From Rhodocyclaceae bacterium (GTDB lineage Bacteria; Pseudomonadota; Gammaproteobacteria; Burkholderiales; Rhodocyclaceae): a DNA stretch of 64,000 nt. The stretch is taken from assembly GCA_004379165.1 (NCBI GenBank), contig NKXK01000025.1, forward strand, positions 1 through 64,000, written 5' to 3'. This document shows positions 20,401 through 28,491 of the stretch, piece after piece (the stretch's first letter is position 1; every line of letters begins with the position of its first letter). The notes beneath the pieces are model-generated. The model had not been told where the DNA came from, did no database searches, and was given only the letters and a program-made list of their open reading frames with translations. Position numbers and translations under genes: made by a program.

Positions 20401-23166
20401 GCTGTTTTCGTAGGCGTAAAAGCCGCCGACGATGCGCCGGCGGTGGCTGTGGTCGATACGCCGCTTGCCGCTGACCTTGACCTGCTGGCCGGCCAGCGGT
20501 TTGCCGCTGGTGTCGAGAATGACGACCTCGATCCGGTTGCGGGCGGTGCCGCCGACCCAGTCGGCGACCTTGACACCGACCGTCAGCGCCGCCGGCCACA
20601 GTTCGACCCGGCCGCGCAGGGTCTGGATTTCGCCATTCGGATCGGCAAAGCTCATTTCGGCATACAGCTCGCTCGGCCCCACGGGTTTGGCCGGCAGCAC
20701 CACGTCGAGCTTGCCGGCGCCGCCCGCGTCGAGCGTCAGCGCCTGTTTGTCGAGGATCAAGTGTTCACTTTCGCGCCCGGAATCGACCTTGAAGGCAGCC
20801 AGCGCCTCGTCATCGAAGTCGATCTGGAAATTGAAATTCTCGAAATTCTTGTACACCGGCCAGCGCGGGCGCAGCGCTGCCGAGACCGTCACGGGCTGCT
20901 GCTTCGCCGCGCCGCCGTTGATGAAGGACAGGCCAAGCGCCAGCGGCACCTTGACCGGGGCAATCTGCCGCGCCGGCACGCCCTGGACGCTACCGGTGAA
21001 CACCGGTAGCCGGAAATCGGCGACGCGAAATTCGCCGCTGGCGATTTCGCCGCGCGTGAATTTGCCACCAGGACTGCCGCTGAGGGCGATTTCGTAGGTG
21101 CCGAGCTTGGCGGGGACGGGTACCGTCCACTGATTCACCGCCGACGCCTGGCCGTCCCACTGCACCGGCTGCGTGAATTCGGTACCGCTTTCGCGGTGGC
21201 GGATGACCAATTTGTCCGGCAGGCTGCCGGCCTCCGGCAGTGAAAAGCCTTTACTGTTGCGGCTACGCGCCAGATGTTTCATCGAAACGCTCTGCCCGGG
21301 GCGGAACAGGCTGCGGTCGAGGATGCTGTGGATCTTGAACTCCCCCGTCTCACCCCAGGTGTCGACGGCAAAGCGCCAGGGCTCGATGCCTTCATTCCAG
21401 TCGGAACGGGCAAAGCTGAAGTCGCCACCAAGGCGCGCGCTGGCAAAGAGGAAGCCGGCATCGCGACAGCCGCGCCGCGACAGCGGCTGCTCGATCCGGG
21501 CCCGCCCCTGGGCATCGCTCTTGCCCTGCCAGAGCAGCGTGCCGTCGCAATCCGAGACACGAACCTCGGCTCCGGCCACCGGCAGGCCGCTGTCGAGCGC
21601 CGTCACCCAGACCAGTGCGTTGTCGCGGCCGGACTTGAGATGCACCGCCAGATTGGTGACGAGGACGGCGGTACGCACGTACATCGGCTTCGGTGTGGCC
21701 AGCAGCGCGTTACCGAGCAACTGGCTCTCGATCTCGACGATGTGGTAACCGGGCTGGCCGAGCGGGATGCCGACGACTTCGAAGGCCGCGCTGCCGCCGG
21801 GCTTGGGCAGTTCCTGCCGGCTGACGCCCGGCCGTCCGGCGAGGAAGGGCAGTTCTCGGGCGTAGTAGGGGTCGTGGACTTCGCGGCTTTCGCCGTCGAT
21901 TTTTATGCGGACCTGCCGCGATTGCTGTTCGAATTTTTCCAGCGCCCGCATGGCAGCGATCACGTCGGCGTCCTCGGCCAGCCGCTGGTCGGCAAAGCGG
22001 TGCGCGCCAGGCAGCATCAGGCGGCCGGTCTTCAGGCTGGCTTCGACATTGCGCAGCGTCACTGGCAGCACGCCGCCTTCCTTGAGTTCGACAATGCCGA
22101 AACTGCCAGGAAACTTGGCCAGCGGCGGCAGCGTGCCGGTCTGCGTTTTCAAAGGGAAGCTGGCGGCATTGCTCAGGCTGCGGCCAGCATCGTCCTTGAG
22201 CCCGGCGGGAATCTCAAGCGTCAGGGCGGCATTCTGCGGGAAAGGGCCGGCAAAGCTGAGCGACTGCAGCGTTTCCTCCCGGCTGCCACCACTGGCGTTG
22301 GGGTCGATGGGCGCGCGTGGCCCCTCCGGCGTCTGCAGGCGGAATTTGCCGAGCAGCTTGGCGTCGAAAGGGGCGTTGAAATTGAGGCTGATCGCGGACA
22401 GTGGCGAGCACGGGGCGCCGGCCTTTTCGCGCTCGCAGTTGAGTGTTGCCTTGAAGGGCTCGCGGACGGTGTAGATGAAGCTCTCGGCCTTGCCGGTCGG
22501 TGTGCCGTTGGCGGCGCGGATGCCCTTGCCCCAGACCAGCTTCATCTTGCTGCCGGCGGGCAGGCGGCCATTACAGGCCACGACGAGGGGCGCACTGCCA
22601 AAACGGCCCAGCTGGTCGAGCACCGCCTTGCGGATCTCGCCACTGACCGGGCGGGCCGGCAGGCGCTGGCCGATACCATCGGCTTCGCACCACAGGTTGT
22701 CGGCCAGACTGGCTTCATCGAGCGGGCCGCCGCCGTTGATGACGAAGGCCTGATCTTCCTCGATGCCCGAACCCGGGTGTGGCTGCAGCCGCCACGGCCG
22801 GGGCGCGGCGCCGGTGAATTCAAAGCGCGCCTTGCCGCCGACGCTTTCGCCATTGACTGCGGTCAACCCGGATTTCAGGCCAAAAACGCAACGCTCACCC
22901 GGCTGCAGCGGGCGGGCCATCTGCCACGCCCAGCTGCGTTCATCCACCCAGCGGCCCTCGCCAGCGATGCCGGCGCAGTCGATGCTGAAGGGTTCGGGCC
23001 CGTTGCTGTCGCCGAGGCGGACCATCGGCGTGCTGAAACGGACACTGACCCGCGTCTGGTCACCGACCGTGCCCTGGGGCTGAAACTGGCTGACCGTGGT
23101 GGCTGAGGCCGCCGGGGCGAGCGTGGCAAAAACAAGCAGGCTGCAGGCGAGGGGAGATTTGAGCAT
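17461..23166 (-). CDS. Bacterial alpha-2-macroglobulin (protease trap)
   Basis: A 1901-aa periplasmic protein. The signal peptide (about 1-22, A-S-A cut) has no clear lipobox. MG-type beta domains fill the first 1000 residues. The thioester C-L-E-Q is intact, with Cys at about residue 1441, followed by the helical thioester domain and the usual end near DVFGEVPNGRV. It covalently traps proteases that enter the periplasm and is thought to work with PbpC in envelope defence. It is longer than E. coli YfhM (about 1650 aa), nearer the size of large type-2 forms. The start at 23166 gives the signal peptide; the frame extends upstream without support. Three dispersed-motif copies lie inside. Confidence 0.92.
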   Translation of the reverse strand: MLKSPLACSLLVFATLAPAASATTVSQFQPQGTVGDQTRVSVRFSTPMVRLGDSNGPEPFSIDCAGIAGEGRWVDERSWAWQMARPLQPGERCVFGLKSGLTAVNGESVGGKARFEFTGAAPRPWRLQPHPGSGIEEDQAFVINGGGPLDEASLADNLWCEADGIGQRLPARPVSGEIRKAVLDQLGRFGSAPLVVACNGRLPAGSKMKLVWGKGIRAANGTPTGKAESFIYTVREPFKATLNCEREKAGAPCSPLSAISLNFNAPFDAKLLGKFRLQTPEGPRAPIDPNASGGSREETLQSLSFAGPFPQNAALTLEIPAGLKDDAGRSLSNAASFPLKTQTGTLPPLAKFPGSFGIVELKEGGVLPVTLRNVEASLKTGRLMLPGAHRFADQRLAEDADVIAAMRALEKFEQQSRQVRIKIDGESREVHDPYYARELPFLAGRPGVSRQELPKPGGSAAFEVVGIPLGQPGYHIVEIESQLLGNALLATPKPMYVRTAVLVTNLAVHLKSGRDNALVWVTALDSGLPVAGAEVRVSDCDGTLLWQGKSDAQGRARIEQPLSRRGCRDAGFLFASARLGGDFSFARSDWNEGIEPWRFAVDTWGETGEFKIHSILDRSLFRPGQSVSMKHLARSRNSKGFSLPEAGSLPDKLVIRHRESGTEFTQPVQWDGQASAVNQWTVPVPAKLGTYEIALSGSPGGKFTRGEIASGEFRVADFRLPVFTGSVQGVPARQIAPVKVPLALGLSFINGGAAKQQPVTVSAALRPRWPVYKNFENFNFQIDFDDEALAAFKVDSGRESEHLILDKQALTLDAGGAGKLDVVLPAKPVGPSELYAEMSFADPNGEIQTLRGRVELWPAALTVGVKVADWVGGTARNRIEVVILDTSGKPLAGQQVKVSGKRRIDHSHRRRIVGGFYAYENSSEFQDIGELCAGSTDSRGLLLCEPKATAPGSVYLLAETRDGQGNIARAGTSYWVAGAGDLWFAAGNQDRIDVIPEKKSYAPGETARLQVRTPFREATALIAVEAGGIIETHIQPLSRYRPNIELPVKADWGPNVFVSVLAVRGRVEPLSWYSLLQWGWREPLAWFKEWWQPTQPTAMVDLAKPAFRLGLAEIAVGTEGFKLKVDVTADKTELRPRDTTTVKIRVTTPDGKPLPAGSEVAFAAVDQALLELRPNDSWNLLDAMLQKRGYEVETATAQSQVIGKRHFGKKALPPGGGGGRAPARELFDTLIHWQPRVVVDANGSATLKLTMNDSLSEFKLVGVATAGAALFGTGSASVRTRQDLQLISGLPPLVRESDRFTGLLTLRNGTARKMTLAVNAKNGPISLPEQKLSLPPESAGELRWQMQAGKGVTAQTWEFTAREEGGSASDTLRITQQIAPAVPVTVQQASFMRIAAPVELPVSRPAGALPDKGGLEIALSPKLATPPPGLRRFFEDYPFSCLEQQTSIAVGLHDEKRWQRIADSLPGHLDAQGLASYFPGTAGSATLTAYLLDLATLAGFSIPEDSRQRMLQGLTAYAEGRIRTQEWSPADSLLHRRLNALQALTRQGIQATRAAAALDIDPLRLPTAALIDWVQIVRRLPALPQRDQKLASTQQELRNRLSYAGSRLVFTSEREDYWWWMMLNADANAFRLIEAMLDDPAWRADLPKLMQGALERQVRGRWLTTTANAWARVVIDRFAGKFERETLAGSTTATLGAARVAVNWENPQKSATPPALPEPLRLPWPGGKDDKLTLAHQGSGQPWATVQVLAAIPDGPARSAGYHISRKVTPVQEKTPGKISRGDLWRVTLTVDADNDMSWVALTDPIPAGARIMGDGDGRDSAIATQGENNDSTGRRPSYVERSFSAYRAYYAMLPKGRFKTSYTLRLNNAGQFTLPPTRVEAMYAPDVFGEVPNGRVVVVD
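18035..18069 (-). repeat. Dispersed TGCGGT motif, copy 1 inside the macroglobulin gene
   Basis: In gene sense it reads TTGCGGTGAACTGGGAAAA, then CCCGCAAAAATCGGC, translated V-A-V-N-W-E-N-P-Q-K-S. Core and both A tracts match. Confidence 0.6.
19191..19221 (-). repeat. Dispersed TGCGGT motif, copy 2 inside the macroglobulin gene
   Basis: In gene sense it reads TTGCGGTGAACGCCAAAAAC, then GGCCCGATTT, translated L-A-V-N-A-K-N-G-P-I. The second A tract is lost. Confidence 0.45.
22858..22893 (+). repeat. Dispersed TGCGGT motif, copy 3 inside the macroglobulin gene
   Basis: TGCGGTCAACCCGGATTT, then CAGGCCAAAAACGC, on the strand opposite to the gene, which reads it as L-K-S-G-L-T-A-V. Confidence 0.5.
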
Positions 23167-23305
23167 GGCTGGGTCCGGAGAGCGCAAGGTGGTCGCGAAT
23201 GCGATAGGCATCGCCAGTGTGCCACAGCGTCGGGGCATTCGACAGGCGGGCGAGCGGCGGCTATCCTCGCGCCTTTATTGGCAATACTGATTTCAGGGAA
23301 AGACA

Positions 23306-23620
23306 ATGGGACAGGCAAAAAATCGCGGCACACAGGCCGAGCGCGTGGCACAGGCGCTGGCAAAAATCGAGGCCAAGCGGCCGGAAAAACTGGTCTGCAA
23401 CAGCTGCGGCGCCGACGTGACCCAGGTCAATCCGGTGAGCACCCGTGGCCTGCGCGGGTTGGAGTCGATCTGGGTCGGCCATTGCGATTGCGGTCACACC
23501 ACTTTTGCTGCCTCTGGCGAGCCACAGGCGGTCGAGGCATTTTTCCATGCCATCAGCCAGGACACCGAACTGACGCTGGCCTCGCAGGCGCAGGACGGCA
23601 GCGGCTACAGCAAGGCCTGA
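23306..23620 (+). CDS. Small zinc-ribbon-like protein
   Basis: A 104-aa protein with a basic N-terminal helix and then C-N-S-C-G (about 31-35) and H-C-D-C-G-H (about 59-64). The four Cys could form one metal site. The start at 23306 follows GGGAAAG. Family not recognised. It is divergent from the macroglobulin gene and stands alone; a REP-like hairpin follows its stop. Confidence 0.6.
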   Translation: MGQAKNRGTQAERVAQALAKIEAKRPEKLVCNSCGADVTQVNPVSTRGLRGLESIWVGHCDCGHTTFAASGEPQAVEAFFHAISQDTELTLASQAQDGSGYSKA

Positions 23621-23631
23621 TTTTCAGGCGC

Positions 23632-23729
23632 TGTCATTCCCGAATGTGATCGCAGGGGATGCGGTGCCGGGAATCCAGCGGGCTCAATACACACGAAAAG
23701 GCTGGACTCCCGCTTTCGCGGGAGTGACG
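23632..23729. repeat. Dispersed palindromic repeat (REP-like), copy 2
   Basis: Starts TGTCATTCCCG and ends with CGCGGGAGTGACGG, with GGGAATCCAGCG and GCTGGACTCCCGC inside. It is less regular than the copies at 17353 and 63697 and lies between two convergent genes. Confidence 0.7.
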
Positions 23730-23763
23730 GGGGCTTCCCCGTTTTTCCTGGAGGTTTGCCGGG

Positions 23764-24486
23764 TCAGCGCGCGCAGAACTTGTCGCCGCGCGGGCAGGGC
23801 GGCTTGTAGGCTGGCTGGCCGGTCGATGGCGTTGACGGGTGCAACGCCCCCGGAGGTGGGGCTATCGGGGTGACCGGGGGCGACGGATACTGTGCCTGAC
23901 AGAGATCGACCCGCCGGCTTTGTTCGGCCGGCGCCAGTCGCAGGCGCATGACATTCTGGATGCAGACCGACAGCCCGCTGCCGCTGACGGCATGGCCGAA
24001 GGCGGGAACGGCCACGGGCATCTGGATCACTGTCGGCGCTGGTGCCGGCCGCGGTTTGGCGCGGCAGATGGCTTCGAGTTCGGCGCGTCGCCGGCTGTCG
24101 ACGGCTTGTTGGTCGAGCTCGGCCAGACAGTCGTCCATGTTGTTGGCCTGATAGACCCGCTGCCGGGCGTGGGCTTCTAGCACCTCGGCCTGACGGCGAC
24201 TTTCCGCTTGGTCGTCAGCGCGCTGCGCAGCTTCGCGTTTCTCGACAAAGTTGCGCATCCGTTCGACATCGCGCTCGGCCTGCTCGCGACGGGGGGCGGA
24301 TATGGTTTCATCCGGGCGCACGCCGAGCGTGGCGGCCGCGGTGCCGCAGGGCGTGTTTGATATTTCGGTCTGACCGCCTGGCAGCCGGCATTTGTAGATT
24401 TCGGCATGGCCGGTCAGCGGTAACGCCAGCATGGCTGCCAGCAGCAGCCACGGCGCCTGCTTCCAGTTAGCTTGCCAGCGGGTCAC
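23764..24486 (-). CDS. DUF4124 domain protein, exported
   Basis: About 240 aa from a GTG at 24486, which overlaps the HDOD gene by 20 bases and has GAGG upstream. A hydrophobic signal segment (APWLLLAAMLALPLTGHA) is followed by EIYKCRLPGGQTEISNTPCG, the DUF4124 pattern with two Cys. A long Arg/Glu/Ala helical part (about 70-150) comes next, and then a Pro-rich end with several Cys. It is probably periplasmic; function unknown. An ATG at about residue 20 would leave a shorter signal. It is the last gene after the double-receiver and HDOD genes. Confidence 0.65.
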   Translation of the reverse strand: MTRWQANWKQAPWLLLAAMLALPLTGHAEIYKCRLPGGQTEISNTPCGTAAATLGVRPDETISAPRREQAERDVERMRNFVEKREAAQRADDQAESRRQAEVLEAHARQRVYQANNMDDCLAELDQQAVDSRRRAELEAICRAKPRPAPAPTVIQMPVAVPAFGHAVSGSGLSVCIQNVMRLRLAPAEQSRRVDLCQAQYPSPPVTPIAPPPGALHPSTPSTGQPAYKPPCPRGDKFCAR

Positions 24487-25348
24487 CTGCGGCCTCGGCG
24501 GCGCGTGCCGTGACGATCTGCTCCTCAGGGGCGCCAATCCGTTCGAGGAAATTGCTGTGGCTGATGTGGAGCAGGGCTTCGATTTCGCGGTAATCGTCGG
24601 GGAGCGCCGCGTCATTCCAGCCATTGGCCGTATGCCGGGCGAGGTCGACGGCGAGCTTGACGTTGCGGACATTGGCCGATTCCGCGTCGCCCGGGTTGAG
24701 CAGCGATAGCAAGAGCGACGGCAGGCCCCAGTGCTGGCTCAATTCGAGCATGATGGCGTCGAGTGGCGCGCCGAAAACTTCTTGATTGACGAGGTCGCTA
24801 CGCGCCTGCGGGCGGGCGGTCAGTTGCTCACGGGCACGCACAGCCAGCGTCGGGGCGAAGCACCACATCAGGATTTCAACAAAGTCATGTAGCAGCGCCG
24901 CCATCGCGATTTCGTCAAAGGTGGTTTTCTGCCGCAGCAAGGCCCAATCACGTGCCCAAATTGAAGCATGGCGCGAACGGGCGATCACCTTTAGCAGCCC
25001 GAGCATGGCCTTGGGGTGGCCCTTGAGCTGGTTTTCGATCACTGGCAGGTCGCGGAAGTTTTCGTAGAAATTGTAGGTGCCCATCATCACCAGCGCCCGC
25101 TCCACGGTGGTGATTTCGGCATTCTGGCTCTTGCTGCGCTTTTCCTGCATGTAGCGATAGACGCGCAGGGTCATCAGCGGGTCGTGGGTGATGATCGCGG
25201 CCAGCTTGCGGACGTTGATCGTCTCCGCTTCGCTGCGCAGTTCCTCGAGTTGGTGCACCGTATGCCGCAGCACCGGCAGTTCGACTTCCTTGAAATGATC
25301 CACCCACGGGCCAGCGCCAGCGAATGGAAAATCGATCATCAGGGTCAT
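24467..25348 (-). CDS. HDOD domain signalling protein
   Basis: A 293-aa protein with one HDOD domain over most of its length. It starts with LPVLRHTVHQLEEL, then the HDP-like segment ITHDPLMTLRVYRYM. ERALVMMGTYNF is the family's helix before the core, and AALLHDFVEILMW matches the H-D-like region. HDOD domains are regulatory relatives of HD phosphohydrolases without proven catalysis. It lies 19 bases after the double-receiver gene, suggesting one signalling operon. Confidence 0.82.
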   Translation of the reverse strand: MTLMIDFPFAGAGPWVDHFKEVELPVLRHTVHQLEELRSEAETINVRKLAAIITHDPLMTLRVYRYMQEKRSKSQNAEITTVERALVMMGTYNFYENFRDLPVIENQLKGHPKAMLGLLKVIARSRHASIWARDWALLRQKTTFDEIAMAALLHDFVEILMWCFAPTLAVRAREQLTARPQARSDLVNQEVFGAPLDAIMLELSQHWGLPSLLLSLLNPGDAESANVRNVKLAVDLARHTANGWNDAALPDDYREIEALLHISHSNFLERIGAPEEQIVTARAAEAAGDPLAS

Positions 25349-25367
25349 GGTCGGCGGGCTCCTGGAC

Positions 25368-26160
25368 TCAGTTCGGGAACAGCTTTTTCAGGATGGCTTC
25401 GACATAGGCCGGGCGGACCGGCTTGACGATGTAACCGCGGGCGCCAAGGCAGGCTGCCTGCTGTACCAGTTCCCGCGAGGTGTCGCCGGTGGCCATGACG
25501 ACCGCCGTTTCCGAGGCTGACCTCGCGAATCCTGGGCAGTGCTTCGAGGCCGGAAAGGATAGGCATGTTGACGTCGAGGAAGAGGATCTCCGGCTGGTGG
25601 GTCCTGGCTGCTTTGATTGCCTCTTCACCGTTGGCCGCCTGTGCGACGATGTTGAGGCCGAGCTCGATGAGAACGCCCTTGAGCAACAGGCGGATCGAGC
25701 TGTTGTCATCGACGATGATGGCGTTCCGTTTGCCACCTCGGGGCGCTGTCGGCTGGCTGGCGGCGGCGGGCGACACCTTGTCGGCGCGGTTCGCCTGGCC
25801 GCGGGTTTCGGTCACCTGACGCAATTCGTCGAGAACCTGTTTCTGCCCGAAGGGTTTGCGCAGGAAGCCGGCGGCACCGGCATCCGCGGCCCGCTGTTCG
25901 ATGGTGCTGTCTTCGGAGGCGGTGATGAAGAGCACGTCGATGTCGGGAAATTCGGCGTTGATGTCCTTGAGGATGTCGAGGCCGTTGCGGCCCGGCAACT
26001 GGTAATCGAGACAGACGATGCGCAGACGATGGCGGCGCACGGCGTCCATCACGGCATTGCCGTCTTCAAGGGCAGCGACGACCTCGTAACCCTGACCAAC
26101 AAGCAGCGCGGTCAGCAAGGTACGCATCGAAGCATTGTCATCAACGATCAGGACCTGCAC
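25368..26160 (-). pseudogene. Double-receiver response regulator with a frameshift in the second REC domain
   Basis: The first REC (VLIVDDNASMRTLL, phospho-acceptor in VCLDYQLPGRNG, FLRKPFG) is intact. The second REC begins IIVDDNSSIRLLL with LFLDVNMPILSG. At about 25511-25515 an extra base shifts the frame. After the shift the proper sequence resumes as TAVVMATGDTSRELVQQ and GYIVKPVRPAYVEAILKKLF, ending at 25368. With one base removed the gene would be a normal REC-REC protein of about 264 aa. It could be a true mutation or a sequence error. The GTG at 26160 is chosen because AGGGAG precedes it; a GTG at 26190 is in frame. It lies upstream of the HDOD gene. Confidence 0.75.
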
Positions 26161-26374
26161 AGGCTCAAACTCCCTAATCCAAGGTGCCACGCGGGATCGC
26201 TGGCGGAGTGAATGACACTTATCTTAGCCGCGATTTGGCAAAGATGCTCAAGCTACAGTGTTAAGCGTCAGCGCGATCCTGTAAGGTTATAATAAATATG
26301 CTGAAAGTTATAGAATACGGCGCTTCGCTGATCGTTCAATCTCGCCCGTCGCGCCGGTTGCTGTCGCGCCGGCG

Positions 26375-26880
26375 CCCGGTCCAAGGGTGGCGGACATCAC
26401 GATGATGGAAGCCTGCCTGCACGGGGAAGAGGAAATTGCCTTGGGTGATCGGGGCTATCACAAGGCGAACCGGACGATTGAGCATTTCGCCAAGGAAGGT
26501 GATCTGTCCGTGCTGACCCCGACCAAGAAACCCAAGGGGGCAGAATTGACGGACGAACAGAAGGCCTTCCTGGATGTTGTCCGCAGTGCGGGCGATTGTT
26601 GAAAATCCCTTCCGGGTGGTGAAGCACCAGTTTGGTTTCGTGAAGGTTCGTTATCGCGGACTGGCGAAGAACACCGGGCAGAACGTGACGCTGTTTGCAC
26701 TGGCGAATTTGTGGCTGGCGCGTAAGCGATTGCTGCCCTTGCTGGGCGAGGTGCGCCCGTGAAGTGGGAGATGCGGGGTAATACCCCTGAATTACACGGT
26801 CAACGGTCAAAAATCGCCTGTTTTTCATGTTGTTTATGACAGCACGCACTGAAATGGCGGGTTGCTCAGAGAATCCTTAG
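26375..26880 (+). mobile_element. IS5-family transposase remnant
   Basis: Two frames carry the C-terminal half of an IS5-type transposase. The first, 26387-26578, reads VADITMMEACLHGEE and ALGDRGYHKANR. After a one-base shift at about 26570, 26574-26762 reads AVRAIVENPFRVVKHQFGFV and KVRYRGLAKNTGQN, the DDE Glu region. The N-terminal half is missing. The sequence GTTGCTCAGAGAATCCTTAG near 26860-26880 may be the right end; no left end was found. Dead copy. Confidence 0.8.
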
Positions 26881-26892
26881 GGGCGGCGGAGA

Positions 26893-27162
26893 TTGCCAAA
26901 TCTGGGCAAGATCAACGCCCACCTGGGCGATCTGCCCGTGCTGACGGTCGTTGACCGGCCGGCCGCGGCGCCGGTGGGCATTGTCCTGGCACTGGAGTCC
27001 GAGCGCCTGGTGTTCGATCTCGATCCGGAGCACGCCCAGCGTTCGCGACTCAAACACCATCCTTCGGTATTGCGGTTGGCACGCAATGAACGCAAGGCAC
27101 CCCGATTACCGATTTTCACGGGTTTTTCAGGTTCACCGCAGATCAGCAGTTCGCGGGCGTAA
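26893..27162 (+). CDS. Short hypothetical frame, possibly a gene fragment
   Basis: An 89-codon frame directly after the IS5 remnant, with a protein-like segment around GIVLALESERLVFDLDPEH. The end of the frame runs through a dispersed-motif copy. No family recognised. It may be the 3' end of a gene cut by the insertion. The 457 bases between the transposase frame and cysN hold this frame, the IS end, the motif and a terminator. Confidence 0.3.
   Translation: MPNLGKINAHLGDLPVLTVVDRPAAAPVGIVLALESERLVFDLDPEHAQRSRLKHHPSVLRLARNERKAPRLPIFTGFSGSPQISSSRA
27110..27147 (-). repeat. Dispersed TGCGGT motif, copy after the IS5 remnant
   Basis: On the minus strand it reads CTGCGGTGAACCTGAAAAA, two bases, then CGTGAAAATCGG, close to the consensus in every block. 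Confidence 0.75.
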
Positions 27163-27198
27163 AAAAGCGGTATCCCCGTCCGGGCATACCGTTTTTTT
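27161..27198 (-). terminator. Rho-independent terminator of cysDN
   Basis: Stem with GGTAT and ATACC arms plus inner CCCG/CGGG pairing, flanked by an A6 run on one side and T7 on the other. It lies 22 bases after the cysN stop. Read on the minus strand it ends in a T run, so it can terminate cysDN; the A run also allows the opposite direction. Confidence 0.85.
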
Positions 27199-27219
27199 GA
27201 TGGATGAATAGCCGCCGAC

Positions 27220-28491
27220 TTAGAGGATCATCCCGGCGCCGACGGTGTTGTTGTTGCTCTCGTCGATGACGATGAAGGCGCCGGTGCCGCGGTTTTCCAG
27301 ATACGGATCGACAAACAGCGGTTGCGCCAGCTTGAAAGTGACCTCGGCGATGTCGTTCATCGCCAGTTTGTCGGCGGCGACGTGTTCCAGCGTGTTGACG
27401 TCAAGGCGATGATCGATGCCGGTGAGCTTGGCTTTGGAGTCGCGCGTCGTGTGGCGGATCAGGTAGGTGCGGGCGCGGTCGAGCGGGCTTTCGGAGAGCC
27501 AGCAGACGGTGGCGCGGATTTCCTTGACGGCAGCCGGGGCTTCGGCGGTTTTGACGATCATGTCGCCGCGCGAGCAGTCGATCTCGTCGGCGAGCAGGAT
27601 GGTCACCGATTGCTCGGTGAAGGCTTCACCGATGTCGACACCGCCGATCTGCACGGCTTTGATGGTGGATTCGAGGCCGTTGGGCAGCACGGTGACCGCG
27701 TCGCCGACCTTGATCGAGCCGGATTCGACGCGGCCCATGAAACCACGATAGTCGTGCAGGTCCGGGTTGGCGGAATCCTGCGGGCGGCAGACGTATTGCA
27801 CCGGGAAGCGGAAGGGCTCGTCGTGCTCAGTGTGTGCGGCCGGCGCGGCTTCGAGGATTTCCATCAGCGTCGGGCCGTCGTACCAGTTCAGGCTGTCGCC
27901 ACGGTCGACAATCATGTCGCCGTTGAGCGCCGACAGCGGGATGAAGCGGATATCGGTGATACCGACCTTGGCGGCGAATTCGAGGTAGTCGGCCTTGATC
28001 TTCTCGTAGGTGTCCTGCGAGTAGTCGACCAAGTCCATCTTGTTGATGGCGACGACCAGGTGCGGGATGCCGACCAGCGACGCCAGCTTGGAGTGGCGAC
28101 GGGTTTGCGTCAGCACGCCCTTGCGCGCGTCGATCAGGATGATCGCCAGATTGGCCGTGGAGGCGGCGGTGACCATGTTGCGGGTGTACTGCTCGTGGCC
28201 CGGCGCATCGGCAATGATGTACTTGCGTGTGCCGGTGGAGAAGTAGCGGTAGGCGACGTCGATGGTGATCCCCTGTTCGCGCTCGGCCTGCAGGCCATCG
28301 GTGAGCAGCGAGAGGTCGACCGCGCCGAGGCCGCGCTTCTGCGAGGTTTTCTCGATGGCGTTCAGCGTGTCGGCGAGGATGGTCTTGGTGTCGAACAGCA
28401 GGCGACCGATCAGGGTGCTCTTGCCGTCGTCGACGCTGCCGCAGGTGAGGAAGCGCAGCAGGCCGTGATCTTCTACTTGATGGGCGCTCAT
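27220..28491 (-). CDS. cysN: Sulfate adenylyltransferase subunit 1 (GTPase) CysN
   Basis: A 423-aa elongation-factor-like GTPase that drives APS formation by CysD. The G domain has GSVDDGKSTL (P-loop), DAPGHEQY and NKMDLVD; EF-Tu-like beta barrels follow to the end. There is no fused CysC kinase domain, so the product is APS, which matches the APS-type CysH in this window. Its ATG overlaps the cysD stop. The operon is cysD-cysN with a terminator behind it. Confidence 0.96.
   Translation of the reverse strand: MSAHQVEDHGLLRFLTCGSVDDGKSTLIGRLLFDTKTILADTLNAIEKTSQKRGLGAVDLSLLTDGLQAEREQGITIDVAYRYFSTGTRKYIIADAPGHEQYTRNMVTAASTANLAIILIDARKGVLTQTRRHSKLASLVGIPHLVVAINKMDLVDYSQDTYEKIKADYLEFAAKVGITDIRFIPLSALNGDMIVDRGDSLNWYDGPTLMEILEAAPAAHTEHDEPFRFPVQYVCRPQDSANPDLHDYRGFMGRVESGSIKVGDAVTVLPNGLESTIKAVQIGGVDIGEAFTEQSVTILLADEIDCSRGDMIVKTAEAPAAVKEIRATVCWLSESPLDRARTYLIRHTTRDSKAKLTGIDHRLDVNTLEHVAADKLAMNDIAEVTFKLAQPLFVDPYLENRGTGAFIVIDESNNNTVGAGMIL

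Noticed and set aside
21274-23106. Open frame of 610 codons on the plus strand
   Set aside because: It lies fully antisense to the alpha-2-macroglobulin gene, has no recognisable domain, and is explained by GC-rich codon bias.
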